A DNA stretch of 64,000 nucleotides, from contig JACPVG010000030.1 in assembly GCA_016191875.1 (NCBI GenBank), positions 18,936 through 82,935 of the forward strand, given 5' to 3'. This document shows, piece after piece, positions 25,834-33,574 of this stretch. A program made the translations under genes and the position numbers. Below the pieces are notes generated by a model. The model saw nothing but the letters and a program-made list of their open reading frames with translations. It was not told the origin of the DNA and made no database searches. Within the stretch, counting starts at the first letter, position 1, and each line of letters begins with the position of its first letter. Source of the DNA: Chloroflexota bacterium (GTDB lineage: Bacteria; Chloroflexota; Anaerolineae; Anaerolineales; UBA11579).

Positions 25834-26279
25834 TCTTCTTCTCCTCCTTAAGTGAGAGCCGGGATGGCGTAACCGGCTCTCACCATTTAACTTCCCGATC
25901 TGTAACTTGCACATTCTAATCCTCATGCGGCCGCCTGTCTGCCTGTCTGAAGGGACAGGCTCAACGGGCGGGCGGTTGGCCAGGCTCGTGGGGGAAACGC
26001 ACCAGCGGGTTGGCGGGCGTGACGGCGGCCGGTCGCACCGGCGGCTGGGCGGGCGCGTGGGGGAGACGGATGGCGCGGCGGGAGGGCCGCCGGGAATGGC
26101 CCGAGGCGGGGCGTTGCGCATCCCGATCTTCCTGTTCATAGGTGAAGTTTATCCTGCCAACCATCTCACACCACCATTGCATTAAGTAATTATCTAAGTT
26201 AGACGTTTATCTAATTATTACAGGTTCCTGGCGATTTTCCATAGTACTTTGGTACAGGTTGTTGCCGGGAACTGGAGCG
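25834..26279. promoter_or_regulatory. 446-bp control region upstream of the ABC exporter operon
   Basis: No convincing gene. It holds, from left to right: the SD described for the 20-aa frame; an 11-bp perfect inverted repeat GTGAGAGCCGG/CCGGCTCTCAC (25852-25862 and 25873-25883); a GC-rich block with a roughly 36-bp imperfect direct repeat (near 25970-26005 and 26038-26075) that gives long but Pro/Arg-rich spurious frames; and an AT-rich island (26180-26230) with three TCTAA/TTAGA half-sites. The island is the likeliest operator/promoter zone. Confidence 0.45.
26193..26214. promoter_or_regulatory. Operator-like TCTAA/TTAGA half-site array
   Basis: TCTAA (26193-26197), TTAGA (26199-26203) and TCTAA (26210-26214) form two overlapping palindromes in an AT-rich island surrounded by GC-rich DNA. 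A GATAAT-like -10 on the minus strand overlaps it. The regulator is unknown. Confidence 0.4.
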
Positions 26280-26849
26280 TCAGCCGAAACGTTGGACCTC
26301 GCTGTGCCGGAAACAGGTCACCAGGTGATCGTTTACCATGCCGCAGGCCTGCATGAAGGCGTAGCAGATGGTGGGGCCGACGAAGGTGAAGCCGCGCTTC
26401 TTGAGGTCTTTGCTCATCGCTTCGGCGTGCGGGCTGGCGGCGGGGATCTCGGCCATTGTGGTGAACCGGTTGATAACCGGCCGGCCGGCGGTGAACTGCC
26501 AGATGTAGGCGGCAAAAGTCCCGTGTTCTTCTTTAACGTCCAGATAGATCTGGGCGTTCTTGATGAAGGCCGCCACCTTGAGCCGGTTGCGGATGATGCC
26601 GGGGTCGGCCAGCAGGCTGGCGACCTTGGCCTCGTCGTAGCGGGCGATGCGTTCGGCATCGAAGCCGTCGAAGGCCCGGCGGTAGTTCTCGCGCTTGCGC
26701 AGGATGGTGATCCAGGACAGCCCGGCCTGGGCGCCTTCAAGCAGGAGCATCTCGAACAACCGGGCGTCATCGCGGGCAGGCAGACCCCACTCACGGTCGT
26801 GGTAGTCGAGCATCAGCGGGTCGGTTCCGGGCCAGGGGCAGCGGATCAT
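26280..26849 (-). CDS. tag: DNA-3-methyladenine glycosylase I
   Basis: 189 aa beginning MIRCPWPGTDPLMLDYHDREWGLP, the invariant Tag N-terminus with zinc ligands Cys4 and His17. The C-terminal ligands are in VNDHLVTCFRH. The aromatic 3-methyladenine pocket region is LSWITILRKRENYRRAFDGFD. It excises 3-methyladenine from alkylated DNA. With ogt 4 kb away and an HhH-GPD glycosylase at 55.6 kb, the window holds three alkylation/base-excision repair genes, though not in one operon. No clear SD precedes the ATG. Confidence 0.96.
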   Translation of the reverse strand: MIRCPWPGTDPLMLDYHDREWGLPARDDARLFEMLLLEGAQAGLSWITILRKRENYRRAFDGFDAERIARYDEAKVASLLADPGIIRNRLKVAAFIKNAQIYLDVKEEHGTFAAYIWQFTAGRPVINRFTTMAEIPAASPHAEAMSKDLKKRGFTFVGPTICYAFMQACGMVNDHLVTCFRHSEVQRFG

Positions 26850-26893
26850 GGCGGCAGTGATCAGTAACTGGTAGTTGGGCGTGTCTTCCCAAG

Positions 26894-27253
26894 TCAGGCC
26901 GGGTTGGTGAGTTCGGCGAGCGTGTCCAGCAAGGCATCGGGCGCGATGAAGTGGGCCGCCGGGAGTTTGGCCCGGTAGGCGGCGGCCTTCTGCGTATCGT
27001 CGCCTACGAAGACGAGCGGGATGCCGCGCGTGGATTTGCGCTCGTGCAGGTATTCGGCGGTGTGGAAGGAGTGCGAGGGCAGGCGGGTGAGATAGAAGAC
27101 CACCGCTGCCGGAGGATTGGCCGCGATGGCCTTGCCGCCGCGCCCTCCGTCCTCGGCCTCAGTCTCGACCTGGTAGCCGGCGCGGCGCAATGGCGCGGCC
27201 AGGCTTTCGATTTCGTCGCCATTCCAATGGAAGAGGTAGATACGGGTGACCAT
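26894..27253 (-). CDS. Receiver-like (CheY-fold) protein lacking the phospho-acceptor Asp
   Basis: 119 aa from the ATG at 27253 with AGAGGAG upstream. The pattern is that of a stand-alone receiver: beta1 TRIYLFHW, alpha1 LAAPLRRAGYQVETEAED, beta3 PAAVVFYLTRLPS, beta4 GIPLVFVGDD. The position of the usual Asp at the end of beta3 is occupied by Thr/Leu and the N-terminal acidic pair is absent, so it is unlikely to be phosphorylated in the normal way. It diverges from murJ. Function unknown. Confidence 0.6.
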   Translation of the reverse strand: MVTRIYLFHWNGDEIESLAAPLRRAGYQVETEAEDGGRGGKAIAANPPAAVVFYLTRLPSHSFHTAEYLHERKSTRGIPLVFVGDDTQKAAAYRAKLPAAHFIAPDALLDTLAELTNPA

Positions 27254-27359
27254 AGAACTCCTCTGGCCCGAATAATAACCGAACATGCGTTCTGAGTCAA
27301 GGCTCACGACGGAGGAAGCCCGTGGAACGACCAGCTCCGAAGGCTGCATGCTTCGCGCG

Positions 27360-27375
27360 TATAATCTCCTGCGTG
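27360..27375 (+). promoter_or_regulatory. Leaderless-type promoter of murJ
   Basis: A consensus TATAAT (27360-27365) is followed by 7 nt and then the GTG at 27373 that best fits the MurJ N-terminus. There is no SD, so transcription probably starts at or next to the start codon. Confidence 0.6.
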
Positions 27376-28965
27376 ACGACCGAGACTACCGCCAGCGCTA
27401 ACCGCCAGATCGCCCGCGCCGCCGGGGTGGTGATGGCCGGGTTCGTGCTCTCCAACCTGGTAGGGCTGGTGCGCCAGATTCTCATCACGCGGGCCTTCGG
27501 CACCAGCGCTGCGCTGGACGCCTTCTACGTCGCTGAGAAGATTCCCTCCCTGGTATTGGCCCTGGTGGCGGGCGGCGCGCTGGCTTCAGCGTTCATCCCC
27601 ACCTTCACCGGATTCCTGGAAAAAGACGACCGGCCGGGCGCGTGGCAGCTGGCCTCGGCTGTCCTTAACCTGGTGTTCGTGGCGCTGGCCGGGCTGAGCC
27701 TGGCGGGGTATGCGCTTGCCCCGCTGCTCGTCGGGCGCGTGTTGGCGCCGGAGTTCTCGACCGCCCAGCAGTCGCTCACCGTGGAACTGCTGCGCATCCT
27801 GCTGCTTACGATGGCGTTGTTCGGGGTCAGCGGCTTGCTGATGGGCATCCTCAACGCCCATCAATCCTTCCTGCTGCCGGCCCTGGCCCCCACGATGTAC
27901 TGGTTGGGAATGATCTTTGGCGTCCTGTTCCTTTCGCCGAGTATGGGCGTGCACGGCCTTGCCTGGGGGGCGGTGCTGGGGGCCGGGTTGCATCTGGGCG
28001 TGCAGGTCCCCGCCCTGTTGCGCCTGCCCGCGCGCCGCTTCCGGATCATGCTGGGGTTACACCTGCCGGCGGTGCGCGAAGTAGGGCGGCTGATGGCTCC
28101 ACGCCTGGTGGGCGTGGCGGCGGTGCAAGTGAATTTTCTGGTGAACGTCATCATCGCTTCCGGCCTGCCGGTAGGCAGCCTGACGGCGCTGACCATCGCT
28201 TTCCAGATCATGACCATGCCACAGGTGGTCATCGCCCAGGGCATATCCATCGCCGCCCTGCCGACTTTTTCGGCGCAGGTAGCGCGCGGCGAGCTGGGCG
28301 CCATGCGCGCCTCGCTGGCCGCCACGTTGCGCGGCATCCTGTTCCTGGCGATTCCCTCGACGGCCGGACTGATCCTGCTGCGCAACCCGGCCATTTCGCT
28401 GCTGTTCGAGCGCGGCGAATTCGGCGACCGCTCGGTGGAACTGACTGCCTGGGCGCTGCTGTGGTACACCGCCGGTCTGGTGGGGCATTCGCTGGTGGAG
28501 ATCCTCTCGCGGGCTTTCTATGCCCTGCATGATACGAAGACGCCGGTGGTCGTTGGTACGCTGGCGATGGCGCTCAACGTGGGCCTGAGCGTATGGTTCG
28601 CCCGGCTGTTTGCGGCCGGGGGCTGGCTGCCTCACGGTGGACTGGCCCTGGCGAATTCGTTGGCGACAGCGCTGGAAACGGTTGCCCTGCTGTGGCTGAT
28701 GCGCCGGCGGCTGGGCGGGCTGGAAGGCGGTTTTGTGCTGCGCGGCGCACTGCAATCATTGGCGGCGGCCGCGGCGATGGCCGCCCTGCTGGCGGGCTGG
28801 CTGCGGCTGGCGGGTGGCCAGGCGGCGTGGCTGGTCACGCTGGTTGGCATCCTGCTGGGGGGCGCGGTCTACGCTGCGCTGCTGGCGGCCCAGCGCGTGC
28901 CGGAAGTGGCCGCGGTCTGGGGCGCGGCGTGGGCGCGGCTGGGTTCCGTGCGGGATCGAGCTTGA
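27373..28965 (+). CDS. murJ: Lipid II flippase MurJ
   Basis: 530 aa from the GTG at 27373 (VTTETTASANRQIARAAGVV). About 14 hydrophobic helices and the MATE/MVF family pattern are present: LSNLVGLVRQILITRAFGTSAALDAFYVAEKIP near the start, LASAFIPTFTGFLEKDD, LMAPRLVGVAAVQVNFLVNVI and LVEILSRAFYALHDTKTPV. MurJ flips the peptidoglycan precursor lipid II across the membrane. It shows that the organism makes peptidoglycan, relevant to the degenerate PBP homologue at 12.9-15.7 kb. It is monocistronic. Confidence 0.95.
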   Translation: MTTETTASANRQIARAAGVVMAGFVLSNLVGLVRQILITRAFGTSAALDAFYVAEKIPSLVLALVAGGALASAFIPTFTGFLEKDDRPGAWQLASAVLNLVFVALAGLSLAGYALAPLLVGRVLAPEFSTAQQSLTVELLRILLLTMALFGVSGLLMGILNAHQSFLLPALAPTMYWLGMIFGVLFLSPSMGVHGLAWGAVLGAGLHLGVQVPALLRLPARRFRIMLGLHLPAVREVGRLMAPRLVGVAAVQVNFLVNVIIASGLPVGSLTALTIAFQIMTMPQVVIAQGISIAALPTFSAQVARGELGAMRASLAATLRGILFLAIPSTAGLILLRNPAISLLFERGEFGDRSVELTAWALLWYTAGLVGHSLVEILSRAFYALHDTKTPVVVGTLAMALNVGLSVWFARLFAAGGWLPHGGLALANSLATALETVALLWLMRRRLGGLEGGFVLRGALQSLAAAAAMAALLAGWLRLAGGQAAWLVTLVGILLGGAVYAALLAAQRVPEVAAVWGAAWARLGSVRDRA

Positions 28966-29000
28966 ATTCGGCGGCCGGTTTGGCTGCCCCCGCATTGGGG

Positions 29001-29065
29001 TATAATGCCGCCTGTGATTGAAGCGTCGCCCCGTGCGCCGCGTCTGTAGTGGAGGAGGAGCACCT
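29001..29065 (+). promoter_or_regulatory. Promoter, 11-codon upstream frame and strong SD of the coiled-coil gene
   Basis: TTTGGC (28979-28984) and TATAAT (29001-29006), 16 nt apart, precede a GTG at 29014 by 7 nt. That GTG opens an 11-codon frame ending in TAG at 29047-29049, directly before the SD GGAGGAGGAG (29051-29060) and the TTG start of the gene at 29065. Confidence 0.5.
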
Positions 29066-31401
29066 TGCCGATCAAAAATATCCGCGGCGGCCGGCCTGCC
29101 AGTCCCTTCAAGGGTGTTGCGCGGCGGCCGTCTGCCAGTATACCTATCCGGCGCGGGGCAAGCCCGCAACGCATCGTCAACCGTGCAGTAAAACATCAGG
29201 CCGCGCGCAAATCGATCTTTAACGTCGACTCCCGCCCGCGGCCGGTGGTGCGCCCCAGCGCGCCGCCCTCGCGGGTGATGAACAAGGTCGGGCCGCCGCT
29301 GGGCAGCATGCCCCGGCCGCAGGCCGCCCGCACAGCGCGCCAGCCGGTTCAGGCGCCCAAGGGCATGGCCGGCCGGCCGATGCCACCCGGCGCGCCATCC
29401 GCCGCTCTCGGGCAGCGCCCGCGCAGCGCAGCGCCGCTGGCCGTGGCCGCCGCTACCGCCTGGGTACTCAACACGGCTTCCGCGCCTACCGACCTCTCGG
29501 CCGATCTCTCTTCCCTTCAATATTCCCTGAACGATCTGCACGAGCGGGCCTCCTTCGCTCATCTTGAAGCCGATGTGGCTGCGCTGGATTCCAGCCTGAC
29601 CCACGCCCTCAACCTGCTGGAAGCCGCCCGCGACCAGGGTTACCGCTATCAGGGCGACCTTGAAGACATCGCCACCAAAGCGATGAGCCGCTGGCAGCAG
29701 GTGCGCGACCAGGTTCTGGAGAACATCCGCCAGAACGGCGCGGCCTTCCGCAGCCAGCTCGGTCCGATGGATAACTACGTCCGGCAGCTGAACATGAGCC
29801 TGGGCGGCGGCCAGGCGTTGGGCGCCATCGGCACATTGCGCAACGAGGTCAGCCAGGCGCTCAACCGGCTGGGCGATGTCGAGCGCACCATCCAGTCCGC
29901 TTACGACGAAATCGAACAAGCCGCCGGGGAACTCACCCGCCGCCTGACAACCATCCACTGGGCGTTGACCCAGCGCGGCGAAGCCTCGTTTGAATTCGAC
30001 AAAGATGAAGATCTCTACATGGCGGTCAAGGCCCGCTGGGATTATGAAGGCAACGAAGACCCGGAAGGCATCCTGTTCCTCACCAACAAGCGCCTGATCT
30101 TCGAGCGTAAGGAAAAAGTGGCGACCAAGAAAGTGCTGTTCATCACCACCGCCAAGGAGCTCGTCCAGGGATTGATGATCGGCCAGGCGCTGGCGAATAT
30201 CAAAGACCTCAAAGCCCACAACAAAGGCCTGTTCGGCCACCAGGACTTTATCGACATTGGCTTCAAGGACGCCAAGATCGGCAAGGTACCCTTCCACCTG
30301 GAAGGCCAGCCTTCCGAGGACTGGGCGCGCATGATCAAAGACGCCCAGAGCGGCAAGATCGAACAGGAGCGCGCCAAAGCCAGCAAACTCTCTTTTGCCG
30401 ACCTGACCGGCGAACTCACCCAGGCGCACATCCTCGAACTGCAGAACGAGGTGAATGAACTACAGGACGAGATGATGCTCAAGAACCTGGCGACTGAACT
30501 GAACGAATTGGAGAACCAGGTGAAGAACCTGGGCCGTGAACTGGCGAAGGTACGGGCGCGCGGTTACCACATTGAGAAGGCGCTGGAAGCCGACATCCAG
30601 GTGCTGGCCGCCCAATGGGAAACCATCAAGACCCGCGCTCAGGGCAGCATGGATATGCAGGTCAAACTGCTCAGCGAGCAGATGACGAGCATTCAAAGCC
30701 AGACGGCGCAACTGGCCGGCATGGCCGGCAACCTGGCCGCCGCCCGCCCGCTGTTCATGCAGAGCAAGAGCGCCATCGCCTCGGCCGAGGCCCAGGCCGA
30801 GGCTGCTGAAGAGACGGTGCTGGACCAGTACGATGAATACGCCAACGAGATCGAGAGCCTGCAGGCCCATCTGGCCTGGGTGGATTGGATGCTGGACGCC
30901 CTGGCGACCGGCTCGTTCCAATTGAGCGCCACCGAGAGCGGCGTGGCGGCTGTGGAAGCCGTATGGGAGCGGCCGGGTATGGAACCGGAGAACGGCATTC
31001 TGTTCCTCACCGACCAGCGCCTGCTGTGGGAAGACCGGGTGGGCGATTTCGAACTGAAATTCGACGTGGCATTCGACCAGATTCTGGATGCAAAAGAAGA
31101 TGAAGACCCTGAGACCGGTATGGACACGCTGGTCGCCAGCCTGGGCAAGGGCGCGCCGGTGCCGAACGCCCGCTTTGCGCTGGCCCAGCCGGTGGGCGAG
31201 GACTGGATTAAGATGATTGGGCGGGCGCGCAGCGGCGGTTATGCCGATGACCGGGCGGTGGAAGTGGACTCGGCTCTGCTGGAGCGTATCCGGAATGCGC
31301 CGACCCAGTGCCCGAAGTGTGGCGGGGCCTTCACAGCCCCGGTGTTGCGCGGCCAGACCGAAATCACCTGCGAATTCTGCGGGACCGTGACCCGAATCTG
31401 A
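29065..31401 (+). CDS. Coiled-coil protein with two GRAM/PH-like modules and a C-terminal zinc ribbon
   Basis: 778 aa from a TTG with a very strong SD (GGAGGAGGAG). The N-terminal 110 residues are basic, Pro-rich and disordered. A related beta-rich module appears twice: about 310-430 (GILFLTNKRLIFERKEKV) and about 615-720 (GILFLTDQRLLWEDRVGDF), each ending in a similar phrase (EDWARMIKDAQSG, EDWIKMIGRARSG). Such modules resemble GRAM/bacterial PH domains. Long coiled coils lie between them. The C-terminus is a CPKCGGAF...CEFCGTVT zinc ribbon. It is followed after 18 nt by two kinase-propeller genes, so it may be a kinase adaptor or target. Function unknown. Confidence 0.7.
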   Translation: MPIKNIRGGRPASPFKGVARRPSASIPIRRGASPQRIVNRAVKHQAARKSIFNVDSRPRPVVRPSAPPSRVMNKVGPPLGSMPRPQAARTARQPVQAPKGMAGRPMPPGAPSAALGQRPRSAAPLAVAAATAWVLNTASAPTDLSADLSSLQYSLNDLHERASFAHLEADVAALDSSLTHALNLLEAARDQGYRYQGDLEDIATKAMSRWQQVRDQVLENIRQNGAAFRSQLGPMDNYVRQLNMSLGGGQALGAIGTLRNEVSQALNRLGDVERTIQSAYDEIEQAAGELTRRLTTIHWALTQRGEASFEFDKDEDLYMAVKARWDYEGNEDPEGILFLTNKRLIFERKEKVATKKVLFITTAKELVQGLMIGQALANIKDLKAHNKGLFGHQDFIDIGFKDAKIGKVPFHLEGQPSEDWARMIKDAQSGKIEQERAKASKLSFADLTGELTQAHILELQNEVNELQDEMMLKNLATELNELENQVKNLGRELAKVRARGYHIEKALEADIQVLAAQWETIKTRAQGSMDMQVKLLSEQMTSIQSQTAQLAGMAGNLAAARPLFMQSKSAIASAEAQAEAAEETVLDQYDEYANEIESLQAHLAWVDWMLDALATGSFQLSATESGVAAVEAVWERPGMEPENGILFLTDQRLLWEDRVGDFELKFDVAFDQILDAKEDEDPETGMDTLVASLGKGAPVPNARFALAQPVGEDWIKMIGRARSGGYADDRAVEVDSALLERIRNAPTQCPKCGGAFTAPVLRGQTEITCEFCGTVTRI

Positions 31402-31419
31402 AAACATTGAGGACATTCT

Positions 31420-33429
31420 ATGGCGCTGGAAAAGGGATACCTGCTCAATAACCGCTATGAAATTCTGGAAACGATGGGCCAGGGCGGTATGGGCGCGGTC
31501 TACAAAGCCGAGGACGTGAGCCTGGGCATGCTGGTGGCGGTCAAGGAAAACCTGGTCAGCGACGACGAGGATTACACCCGCCAGTTCCGCCGCGAGGCGA
31601 CCATCCTCGCCAACATGCGCCATCCCAACCTGCCGCGCGTCACGGACCATTTCACCATCGAAGGTCAGGGGCAGTATCTGGTGATGGACTTTGTGGAAGG
31701 CGAGGACCTGCGCGAGCGTCTGAGCCGCCTGGGTAAACTACCGGAAAAGGAAGTCGTGCTGCTGGGCATCGCCATGTGCGACGCTCTGACCTACCTGCAC
31801 ACCCAGGACCCGCCGGTTCTACATCGCGACATCAAGCCCGGCAACATCAAGGTGACGGTGAGCGGACACGTGCACCTGGTGGATTTCGGTCTGGCCAAAG
31901 TAGGCGAGGTGAGCCAGCAGACCACCACCGGGGCGCGCGGCCTCACGCCGGGCTACTCCCCGCCGGAACAATATGGTTCGGCCCGCACCGACCAGCGTTC
32001 GGATATCTATGCCCTCGGAGCGACCCTCTACGCCATGCTCACCGGCCAGCCGCCGGAAGACGGTCTGTCGATCGCCATCAACCAGACCACGCTCACCAAG
32101 ATCACCGATCGCAACCCGAGTACGTCGCGCCAGCTGGCGACCGCCATCGAAAAGGCGCTGGCGGTCAAGCCGGAAGACCGCTACCAGAGCACCTTGGATT
32201 TCAAGCAGGCGCTGCTGGATGCCAGCGACACCATCTCGCGCCAGGTGGCGATGGGCGAAGTGACTATTGCCCCGCCGCCTCCGGGCAGTTTTAAGCGCAC
32301 CGCCCTGGCGGATACACTCAACCGGCTCAACCCATCCACCGGCCCCGGACCGGGCGGGCTCAACCTGCCCTGGTATGCCTGGGCAGGCGGCGGCGTGGTG
32401 ATCATGGCGGTAATCTTCGGCATTGTGCTCACACTCGGACGCGGCGGCCAAGGCGGGACGGGCGACACGCCCACTGCCGCGAATGTCCCCACCGCCACCG
32501 AAGGCCAGATTGCGGTGGTCGAAGAACCCACTGCCACGGAGCCGGTCGCGGGCCCGACGCCCCAGGGCGGCGGTGCGCGCATTGCTTTTGCGTCGAACCG
32601 TTCCGGCAGCGTTCAGATCTGGGTCACCGAACTGGGAGGCAGTGACGACTCCGCGGCAGTGCAATTGACCGACATGCCCGGCGGGGCGTGCCAGCCCAGT
32701 TGGTCGCCGGATGGCGCTCAACTGGCTTTCATTAGTCCCTGCGACCGCAACCGCGAGGAATACTCGGATTCGCTGCTCTATCTGATTAACGCCGACGGCA
32801 GCGGGCTCACCGAATTGCCCTCGCGGGCGGGCGATCGCGACCCGGCTTTCTCTCCGGACGGCACACGAATCGCTTTTACTTCCAGCCGGGTGAATGGCCG
32901 CCCGCAGATCTTCATACTGGACCTGGCGACCAATGAAGCGACCAACTTCTCCGGTTCGACCACCCGTGATGAACAGCCCACCTGGTCGCCGGACGGTGCT
33001 TATCTGATTTACATCATCCACACCAATCAGTTGTGGTACAAGGATGTGGCGACCGGCGTGATCGGCAAAGTCTCAACCAGTGACGACCGCGACAATGGCC
33101 TGCCACGTTGGTCGCCGGCCGGGGACCGCATCCTGTTCCTGCAGCAGAGCATCACGAGCAGCACGCCGCCCTATTTCCAGATCATCTTCTGGGACGAGGC
33201 CCCAAGCCCCACAGGCAGCGGCCTGCCAGAACAGAAGTTCAACACTCAGGTCGTGATGGCCATGCGCGATCCGGCCTTCTCGCCGGATGGGCACTGGGTG
33301 GTCTACAGCAGCAACCCGGATGGCGCCAACCATAACATCTACTTCGTGGATCTCTCCGGCGCGTCGCTCACCCAGGTCACCTTCGACGAAGCTTTGGACT
33401 TCGACCCTGCCTGGCAGCCCGGACCGTAG
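31420..33429 (+). CDS. Ser/Thr kinase fused to an extracytoplasmic TolB/PD40 propeller, copy 1
   Basis: 669 aa; GAGGAC precedes the ATG. Kinase domain (about 10-270): GQGGMGAVYKAED, AVKEN, HRDIKPGNIKV, VDFGLAKVG, TPGYSPPEQYG. One TM (WYAWAGGGVVIMAVIFGIVL, about 315-335), a Thr/Pro linker, then about 280 residues of WD40-like PD40 repeats (SWSPDGAQLAFIS, AFSPDGTRIAFTS, TWSPDGAYLIYI, AFSPDGHWVVYSS). The propeller outside the membrane probably senses a ligand or wall component. It follows the coiled-coil gene closely and has a paralogue next door. Confidence 0.93.
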   Translation: MALEKGYLLNNRYEILETMGQGGMGAVYKAEDVSLGMLVAVKENLVSDDEDYTRQFRREATILANMRHPNLPRVTDHFTIEGQGQYLVMDFVEGEDLRERLSRLGKLPEKEVVLLGIAMCDALTYLHTQDPPVLHRDIKPGNIKVTVSGHVHLVDFGLAKVGEVSQQTTTGARGLTPGYSPPEQYGSARTDQRSDIYALGATLYAMLTGQPPEDGLSIAINQTTLTKITDRNPSTSRQLATAIEKALAVKPEDRYQSTLDFKQALLDASDTISRQVAMGEVTIAPPPPGSFKRTALADTLNRLNPSTGPGPGGLNLPWYAWAGGGVVIMAVIFGIVLTLGRGGQGGTGDTPTAANVPTATEGQIAVVEEPTATEPVAGPTPQGGGARIAFASNRSGSVQIWVTELGGSDDSAAVQLTDMPGGACQPSWSPDGAQLAFISPCDRNREEYSDSLLYLINADGSGLTELPSRAGDRDPAFSPDGTRIAFTSSRVNGRPQIFILDLATNEATNFSGSTTRDEQPTWSPDGAYLIYIIHTNQLWYKDVATGVIGKVSTSDDRDNGLPRWSPAGDRILFLQQSITSSTPPYFQIIFWDEAPSPTGSGLPEQKFNTQVVMAMRDPAFSPDGHWVVYSSNPDGANHNIYFVDLSGASLTQVTFDEALDFDPAWQPGP

Positions 33430-33448
33430 GCGCGCGAATGGATTCATG

Positions 33449-33482
33449 CTCGGCCTGGCAGACTTCGCCGGGCCGAGTTTTC
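33449..33482 (+). terminator. Terminator between the two kinase-propeller genes
   Basis: CTCGGCCTGG (33449-33458) pairs with CCGGGCCGAG (33468-33477) with one G-U pair, followed by TTTTC. An extended -10 (TGGTAGAAT, 33524-33532) downstream would drive the second kinase gene separately. Confidence 0.85.
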
Positions 33483-33574
33483 TATTGTGCAAGGCGCCCG
33501 GCAAGCCGGTTTTCGCCTGCCAGTGGTAGAATGTGGGGCGTGCCATCGATTCGTGAGTCGGACTAATCATCTGA

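Noticed and set aside
25907..26185. 92-aa plus and 122-aa minus frames in the exporter control region
   Set aside because: Encoded by a GC-rich imperfect direct repeat; Pro/Arg/Gly low complexity, no SD.
28756..30429. 557-aa minus-strand frame across murJ and the coiled-coil gene
   Set aside because: Spans two real plus-strand genes and their promoter; no domain pattern.
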